Source: UBA1181 sp045226255 (lineage in GTDB: Bacteria; Bacteroidota; Bacteroidia; Bacteroidales; Paludibacteraceae). Taken from it: a stretch of DNA of 64,000 nt. Positions 58,894-64,000 of this stretch are shown piece by piece (positions within the stretch are counted from its first letter, which is position 1; each line of letters opens with the position of its first letter). The DNA is taken from the NCBI GenBank assembly GCA_045226255.1, contig JBGVCG010000020.1:1-64000 (forward strand), in the 5' to 3' direction. Made by a program: the position numbers and the translations under genes. A model generated the notes under the pieces. It did not search any database. It was not told the origin of the DNA and saw only the letters and a program-made list of their open reading frames with translations.

Positions 58894-60156
58894 ATGGAAC
58901 TAAAACTGAACAAATTTTTATTGTCCATATTATCCATTCTCACCATATCGGTCATCCTGTACGGATGCGACAAGGGGATAACTATAACTATGTACCACGA
59001 AATCAACCCAGGGTATCTACAAAGAGGGAAAACGGACAATGAAGGGCAAAAGCAAGGCACATTCTTCGCCCAGAAGCCTGAGAGCTTTAAAATCGACACC
59101 TACAAAGACAATGTACTGAACGGTTATTTCTGCCACTACGACAAAGACGGGAACATCACCGAAGAGGGATTCTACAAGAATGGAGCCCTAGACAGCCTAT
59201 ATCTGGAGTACCATCCAGGATCCGGACTGAAATCGAGATGTAACTACGCCATGGGCAAGAAGCATGGCATCTACTATGAGTATTTCCCCAACCATATCCT
59301 CAAAATAGAAGGCAACTACGTGTTGGGCAAAAAGGAAGGTGAGTTCATCGAATATGACAATCTCATGAACGTCGTATACCGAGGAGCATTCCACAACGAC
59401 ACGCTCATCGGCGACGAAATACAATACTACCCTAACGGTATCGTGAAGTCCATCAGGAGCGGACAATACAAAGACATCAGGGAGTTCGACTCCACCGGAC
59501 GCATCTCCAGCTACAGCATAGAACAGAACGGGGAGACCTCAAGAATAGAATTCCCGCTCAGACCTATACGGGGAAATGGCATCATCAACAACACTTCCCT
59601 CATCGTGGACGAAGTATACTCCAATTTCTATGCTGGACGCAACGGCAAGGAGCCTATGTGGACAGGCAGAAGCATCTCTCTCGTAGACGATGTGGTCAAC
59701 ATTTCCTTCAACGGAGGATATGCGGACGGGGAAGAAACCATCCTATGCAAAGAGACCCACTTCCAAATCCTGAACGGAGAACTCGTAGAGGGTGAATATT
59801 CAGGAGATGACAACCGTCCGTTGGACTATTACCTGTTCGACGTGAACAAAATTAGACACGTCAACCCTAAAGACGACTATTCCGGCATCAGTTCCACCAC
59901 CCTCCCCGTCGCGAAGGACACAACCATCCGATACGGGGCTTATCACATCACCGTTCATTCACAAAGGGAACGCATTCCTGGTACGGGCTACAACCCTATC
60001 ACCATCCAATACAAAGGTGAAAACCTGGAAATGAAGGAGTTGTACGATGTGACTATTTTCTCCTATGATGGAGACCACAACGGAGAGAACGAACTCTACA
60101 TTATCTCCAGCACCAAGACATTCGGACTGATCCAGATTTTCAGAGTACGAGCTTAA
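58894..60156 (+). CDS. Lipoprotein with MORN/YwqK-type repeats
   Basis: 420 residues. A lipoprotein signal (LLSILSILTISVILYGC, Cys25) is followed by MORN-2-like repeats (about 60-200) with units such as NGYFCHYDKDGNITEEGFYKNG, GKKHGIYYEYFPN, GKKEGEFIEYD and GDEIQYYPNGIVKS. The C-terminal half (about 225-420) is a separate domain I do not recognise, with FSYDGDHNGENELYIISS near the end, an Asp/Asn-rich stretch that might bind calcium (inference). The repeats suggest a protein or lipid contact role at the envelope. Monocistronic, with its own promoter and terminator. Confidence 0.75.
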   Translation: MELKLNKFLLSILSILTISVILYGCDKGITITMYHEINPGYLQRGKTDNEGQKQGTFFAQKPESFKIDTYKDNVLNGYFCHYDKDGNITEEGFYKNGALDSLYLEYHPGSGLKSRCNYAMGKKHGIYYEYFPNHILKIEGNYVLGKKEGEFIEYDNLMNVVYRGAFHNDTLIGDEIQYYPNGIVKSIRSGQYKDIREFDSTGRISSYSIEQNGETSRIEFPLRPIRGNGIINNTSLIVDEVYSNFYAGRNGKEPMWTGRSISLVDDVVNISFNGGYADGEETILCKETHFQILNGELVEGEYSGDDNRPLDYYLFDVNKIRHVNPKDDYSGISSTTLPVAKDTTIRYGAYHITVHSQRERIPGTGYNPITIQYKGENLEMKELYDVTIFSYDGDHNGENELYIISSTKTFGLIQIFRVRA

Positions 60157-60174
60157 AAATTTTTTTATGAAAAA

Positions 60175-60207
60175 ATAAAAGCCGCACGGTTTCCCGCGCG
60201 GCTTTTT
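60175..60207. terminator. Bidirectional terminator between MORN lipoprotein and htpG
   Basis: AAAAGCCGC (60177-60185) and GCGGCTTTTT (60198-60207), with an inner CGG/CCG stem and one mismatch. A-run and T-run on opposite sides. Confidence 0.88.
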
Positions 60208-60226
60208 GTTTATGATATCGTGTCGA

Positions 60227-62272
60227 TTACATCATCTCCACACTGCGTTTGATAAATGCGCTGAGCGCCTCGCCCTTCAACAGATTGTTGGAGAGGAGCG
60301 CCAAGTCTACCAACTGGCGCAAAGACTTGCTTTCCGACGCATATTTCACATAAACATCCTTCTTCTCGTCACGCACCTTCTTGGTCTCGTCGTCCAACTT
60401 CTTCACCTCCTCCTTGACTGGATCAGGCAAATCGGACTCGCTCTTATCGCCCATCAGATCGGCACGTTTCTTGGTAAGCTCGTCCAACTTAGCCACCAAA
60501 GGATTCACCTTCTCGCCACATGCGGCCTCCTCATCCTTCAGCAAACGTCCAATCAACGGATGAGCAACATTCACCACCAAGTTGTAGGAGTCCGGCATAT
60601 CACCATAGAAGTTCATGCCACTCTGCGTGGCGGACATCTCCTTCATACGACGCATGAACTCATTCTGCATAATATAAACCGGAAGGTTATCCGCAGAAAG
60701 GTTCTCGAAGGTAATTAAGAAGCTCTTCTTGTCATCGTTCGGCAATTGTGAATTGAACATGTCGATCAATGCGTTCTGCGCCTCATTCGACAAATCCACC
60801 TTCTTGGCATCCTCCTTCATGATCAACTTGTCGATCACGTCAGCATCCACACGCGCATAGCGCACCTTGCCCTCGGACTTTTGCTCCAAGCGGCTGATGA
60901 AGTGTGAATCGAGCATACCGTCCATCATCAAGACATCGTAGCCCTTGCTCTTAGCCGCCTCGATATATGCGTGTTGCGCCTCCTTGTCGGTAGCGTAGAG
61001 ATAAACCAAGTTGCCGTCCTTATCCTTCTGGTTAGGCTCAATCAACGTCTTGTACTCCTCGAACGTGAAGTATTTACCGTCCACGTTCTTCAGCAAAGCG
61101 AAGCTCTCCGCACGCTCGGCGAACTTCTCGTCGGTCAGCATGCCATAGACGATGAAGATCTTCAAATCATCCCATTTAGCCTCATAATCAGTACGTTGCT
61201 GCTTGAATATATCCTGCAACCTATCTGCCACCTTCTTCGTGATGTGGGTGGAGATCTTCTTCACATTGCTATCGCTCTGCAAATAACTTCTGGAGACGTT
61301 CAACGGAATATCCGGAGAATCGATGACACCATGCAACAACGTCAGGAAGTCTGGCACAATTCCCTCCACAGAATCAGTGACGAAGACCTGATTGCAGTAG
61401 AGCTGAATCTTATTCTTCTGAACCTCAATATTATTCTTAATCTTAGGGAAATAAAGGATACCTGTCAGGTTGAAAGGGAAGTCCACATTCAGGTGGATAT
61501 AGAACAACGGATCATCAGCCATCGGATAGAGTTCACGGTAGAACTTCTGATAATCCTCGTCCTTCAAATCGGCTGGCTTGCGTGTCCAAGCTGGTGTCGT
61601 GTTGTTGATTACGTTCAGTTCGGCCGTTTCGACCTGCTTGCCATCCTTCCACTCCTTCTTCTTGCCGAAAGCGACAGGAACAGGGAGGAATTTGCAATAC
61701 TTGTTCAGCAACTCCGTAATCTTATGATCCTCAAGGAATTCCTTGTTCTCATCATCGATATGCAGGACGATATCCGTACCACGGTCAGCCTTTTCGGCAT
61801 CCTCCATCGTGTACTCAGGGCTACCATCGCAAGACCATTTCACAGCCTTCGCACCCTCTTTGAACGATTTCGTGATGATATCCACACGCTTGGAGACCAT
61901 GAACGAAGAGTAGAAACCCAATCCGAAGTGACCAATGATCGCATTGGCGTCATTCTTGTACTTCTCGAGGAACTCCTCCGCACCAGAGAAAGCGATTTGA
62001 TTGATATACTTATCGATTTCCTCCTCCGTCATACCAATACCACGGTCGGAGATGGTGAGCGTACCTTTGTCCTTATCGATGCTGACGTTGACCGTCACAT
62101 CGCCCAACTCGCCCTTGAACTCGCCCACAGAGGCGAAGGTCTTCAGCTTTTGCGTCGCATCAACTGCGTTAGAAACCAACTCACGAAGAAAGATCTCGTG
62201 ATCACTGTAAAGAAATTTTTTGATGACGGGGAAGATATTGTCTGTCGTTACCCCGATACTTCCTTTTTGCAT
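60227..62272 (-). CDS. htpG: Molecular chaperone HtpG (Hsp90)
   Basis: Bacterial Hsp90, 681 residues. GHKL ATPase domain with ELVSNAVDATQKL (Mg2+/ATP Asn), DRGIGMTEEEI and IGHFGLGFYSSFMVS (lid and glycine loops), followed by the middle domain (client and catalytic Arg region VDSPDIPLNVSRSYLQSD) and a C-terminal dimerisation domain. It has a Lys/Asp-rich insertion near the C-terminus (KKRADLMGDKSES...KKVRDEKKDV), as often in Bacteroidota HtpG. No heat-shock operator recognised upstream. The stop is 20 bases from a shared terminator. Confidence 0.97.
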   Translation of the reverse strand: MQKGSIGVTTDNIFPVIKKFLYSDHEIFLRELVSNAVDATQKLKTFASVGEFKGELGDVTVNVSIDKDKGTLTISDRGIGMTEEEIDKYINQIAFSGAEEFLEKYKNDANAIIGHFGLGFYSSFMVSKRVDIITKSFKEGAKAVKWSCDGSPEYTMEDAEKADRGTDIVLHIDDENKEFLEDHKITELLNKYCKFLPVPVAFGKKKEWKDGKQVETAELNVINNTTPAWTRKPADLKDEDYQKFYRELYPMADDPLFYIHLNVDFPFNLTGILYFPKIKNNIEVQKNKIQLYCNQVFVTDSVEGIVPDFLTLLHGVIDSPDIPLNVSRSYLQSDSNVKKISTHITKKVADRLQDIFKQQRTDYEAKWDDLKIFIVYGMLTDEKFAERAESFALLKNVDGKYFTFEEYKTLIEPNQKDKDGNLVYLYATDKEAQHAYIEAAKSKGYDVLMMDGMLDSHFISRLEQKSEGKVRYARVDADVIDKLIMKEDAKKVDLSNEAQNALIDMFNSQLPNDDKKSFLITFENLSADNLPVYIMQNEFMRRMKEMSATQSGMNFYGDMPDSYNLVVNVAHPLIGRLLKDEEAACGEKVNPLVAKLDELTKKRADLMGDKSESDLPDPVKEEVKKLDDETKKVRDEKKDVYVKYASESKSLRQLVDLALLSNNLLKGEALSAFIKRSVEMM

Positions 62273-62359
62273 ACGTATATGTTTTTTAAATTATATTCAA
62301 CACATACGTAAGACCAAAATCCGTGCCACACCGTCGTTTATGACAAAATGGCAGAAGTT

Positions 62360-63670
62360 TTACAGCACACCATGCGATTTACGTACCAACCAACGGTTTA
62401 GGGAGAACAAAAGAACGCCAAGCGAGACAGAAAAAACGCAAATGGAGAAGAATATTGTTCCCGCACCGACATCAGCGATATGGGAAGAAACCCAACCACC
62501 CAGTATATTGGCGAAAAAACTGCTGAGCAGCCATACGCCCATCATCAGGGAAGCCAGCTTCACAGGGGCCAATTTAGAGACCATGGAGAGTCCGATAGGC
62601 GACAGACACAACTCTCCCAACGTATGGAAGAGATAAGTGAAGAGGATGAAGAGGATGCTTGCCTTGACAGACTCGTCCGCCCCATCGCCACCCCGCGCGC
62701 AAACCGCTTCATACAGCACCAGGAATCCCATGCCCAATAGGATCATGCCCATTGACATCTTCACAGGAATGCTCGGTTCCTTTCCACGCTGGTCCAACCA
62801 TCTCCACAACATCGTCAAAAGCGGAGCCAATATGACGATAAGCAACGGATTCACAGATTGGAACCACTCCGTCGGAACCACGAACGACCCAATCTCCCTA
62901 TCGATGTACTTCTCGGTATAGAGCGTCATGGAGCTACCCGCCTGCTCGAAGCCCGCGAAGAAGAAGATACTGAAGAGCACGAAGACGACAATCGCCAACG
63001 TGCGGTCCTTCTCCTCCTTCGTGAGAGGCACATTCTCCAAAGAACTATCCTTCGCCTTGCAAGAGGGAGCCTTCCCCACCTCACCAAGGTAGCGGTTACC
63101 CAATAGCGTGAAGACCAACAAACCGATCAGCATACCAATACCCGCCACCATGAATCCGTAACGGTAGCCGTAGGTGAGCGCCATGTAGCCCGTCAACAAC
63201 GGAGCGAAGAAGGCACCCACATTGATACCCATATAGAAAATCGTGAAGGCGGAATCCTTGCGGGAATCCCCCGGTTCGTAGAGGTTACCCACAATCACAG
63301 AGATGTTAGGCTTAAAGAATCCATTACCGATGATCAGCAGGACAAGACCTGTATAGAGGAACGGCAGGGAGGATTCGGTGGCGAGGCTGAACTGCCCCAA
63401 CATCATCAGGACAGCACCTATCACAATCGCCTTGCGTTGTCCCAGATAGTTGTCGGCCAACCATCCTCCGATCAGGGGCGTGAAATAGACAAAACCCGTA
63501 AAGAATCCATATAGCAAGGAAGCATTTTCGTCCGTGAAGCCTAAACCGCCATCGATCAGCGACTTCGTCAGATACAACACCAGCAATGCGCGCATGCCAT
63601 AATAACTGAAGCGTTCCCACATTTCCGTGGCGAACAACAAATACAAACCTTTCGGATGTCCTTGATTCAT
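62360..63670 (-). CDS. POT/PTR-family peptide transporter
   Basis: Proton-coupled oligopeptide transporter of the major facilitator superfamily, 436 residues from the ATG at 63670 (MNQGHPKGLYLLFATEMWER); frame further upstream runs through the promoter and is rejected. The ExxERxxYYG proton-coupling motif is intact (EMWERFSYYGMRALL), and FFKPNISVIVGNLYEPGDSRKDSAFTIFYMGINVGAF is the PTR2 signature region. About 12 helices, with no long C-terminal extension. It imports di- and tripeptides. 87 bases upstream of htpG, same strand, no terminator between. Confidence 0.92.
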   Translation of the reverse strand: MNQGHPKGLYLLFATEMWERFSYYGMRALLVLYLTKSLIDGGLGFTDENASLLYGFFTGFVYFTPLIGGWLADNYLGQRKAIVIGAVLMMLGQFSLATESSLPFLYTGLVLLIIGNGFFKPNISVIVGNLYEPGDSRKDSAFTIFYMGINVGAFFAPLLTGYMALTYGYRYGFMVAGIGMLIGLLVFTLLGNRYLGEVGKAPSCKAKDSSLENVPLTKEEKDRTLAIVVFVLFSIFFFAGFEQAGSSMTLYTEKYIDREIGSFVVPTEWFQSVNPLLIVILAPLLTMLWRWLDQRGKEPSIPVKMSMGMILLGMGFLVLYEAVCARGGDGADESVKASILFILFTYLFHTLGELCLSPIGLSMVSKLAPVKLASLMMGVWLLSSFFANILGGWVSSHIADVGAGTIFFSICVFSVSLGVLLFSLNRWLVRKSHGVL

Positions 63671-63738
63671 TTCCTTAGCTTTATTAAAACCAACTATCCA
63701 CTTATGTGCCCGAAACCCAAGCATCACAGTATTTTCCG

Positions 63739-63746
63739 CAAAGTTA
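63739..63746 (-). promoter_or_regulatory. Candidate -7 element for the POT transporter
   Basis: CAAAGTTA reads TAACTTTG on the minus strand; TTTG (63772-63769) lies 22 bases further upstream. About 70 bases before the ATG. Confidence 0.5.
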
Positions 63747-63769
63747 ATGAAATTATACGTTTCATGTCA

Positions 63770-63798
63770 AAAAAAATCCCCGCCCGAAGGCGAGGATT
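63770..63798 (-). terminator. floA terminator
   Basis: AATCCCGCC (63776-63784) pairs with GGCG-A-GGATT (63789-63798), with a CGAA loop and one bulged A; the A-run at 63770-63777 supplies the minus-strand T tract. Confidence 0.75.
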
Positions 63799-63827
63799 CC
63801 AACTGTTTCAAATGGAGAAACACTATT

Positions 63828-64000
63828 TTATTTTTGATTATTGCTAGCAGAAGGACCACCGATAGAGGATCTCATGTTGGTATCCGCCTCGATGTTCTTC
63901 ATGCGATAATAATCCATGATACCCAAGTTTCCGCTTCTGAAAGCCTCGGCCATTGCCTTTGGCACTTCCGCCTCTGCCTCGATAACGAGTGCGCGGGCCT
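63828..64000 (-). CDS. floA: Flotillin-like protein FloA, C-terminal end only
   Basis: The last 56 codons are visible; the gene runs off the right edge. The residues ARALVIEAEAEVPKAMAEAF, RSGNLGIMDYYRMKNIEADT and NMRSSIGGPSASNNQK match the C-terminus of the YqfA/FloA SPFH family, which organises membrane microdomains. The EAEAEVPKAMAEAF stretch is the conserved oligomerisation region. Too short to judge the rest; the family call rests on this C-terminal block. Confidence 0.85.
   Translation of the reverse strand, partial: ARALVIEAEAEVPKAMAEAFRSGNLGIMDYYRMKNIEADTNMRSSIGGPSASNNQK

Noticed and set aside
1..64000. CRISPR array, rRNA operon, diversity-generating retroelement or retron
   Set aside because: No regularly spaced repeats with unique spacers, no rRNA sequence and no reverse transcriptase were seen. 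The heptamer arrays have no spacers.

Overview
The window reads as chromosomal DNA of an anaerobic gut or oral Bacteroidales bacterium. Support comes from the fused lpxC/fabZ gene, the atp order D-C-x-B-E-F-H-A-G, a complete Na+-NQR operon, a lipoprotein-type TamA (TamL), a type 9 secretion C-terminal sorting domain, BspA-like leucine-rich repeat proteins, and many upstream regions carrying the Bacteroidota -7 promoter motif TAnnTTTG. I cannot settle the family or genus from the sequence alone.

Layout. 0-6 kb: the 3' part of a type I restriction HsdR gene and a large secreted CotH-type protein. 6-9.5 kb: an SMP-30-like lipoprotein, release factor prfA and an AT-rich acyltransferase. 9.7-21 kb: a near-continuous minus-strand series pyrF - HD phosphohydrolase - lpxD - lpxC/fabZ - lpxA - nqrABCDEF, which joins pyrimidine synthesis, lipid A synthesis and the sodium-pumping respiratory complex. 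21-30 kb (plus strand): a DUF2147 protein, groES-groEL, a conserved lipoprotein bracketed by inverted heptamer arrays, then an aminotransferase - LolC/E permease - tgt - LptF/G operon. 30-37.6 kb: an accessory, AT-rich, repeat-rich segment with a membrane-anchored thioredoxin-like protein, a C10 cysteine protease built into an LRR protein, and two overlapping paralogous LRR proteins flanked by copies of a dispersed structured repeat. 37.6-44.8 kb: the F1Fo ATP synthase operon. 45-54 kb: thiD, tRNA-Arg(TCT), tamL, glmM, ispE, a DUF2007-Usp fusion and a lytic transglycosylase. 54-64 kb: small lipoproteins, an outer-membrane beta-barrel, a GH9 glycosidase, a SpoU methyltransferase, tRNA-Arg(ACG), a MORN-type lipoprotein, htpG, a POT peptide transporter and the end of floA.

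How the genes fit together. Much of the window serves the cell envelope: lipid A (lpxA/C/D), LPS or lipoprotein export (LptF/G-like, LolC/E-like), outer-membrane assembly (TamL), peptidoglycan precursor and turnover (glmM, lytic transglycosylase), and surface or secreted proteins. Energy genes pair an Na+-pumping NQR with an ATP synthase whose c subunit lacks the usual Na+ ligands. No complete mobile element, CRISPR array or rRNA operon is visible. The most unusual signals are a three-copy structured repeat with variable heptamer tails, a tRNA-Arg(ACG) in which the G19-C56 tertiary pair appears replaced by U19-A56, a tRNA-guanine transglycosylase lacking all three zinc cysteines, and the LRR-protease-LRR protein.
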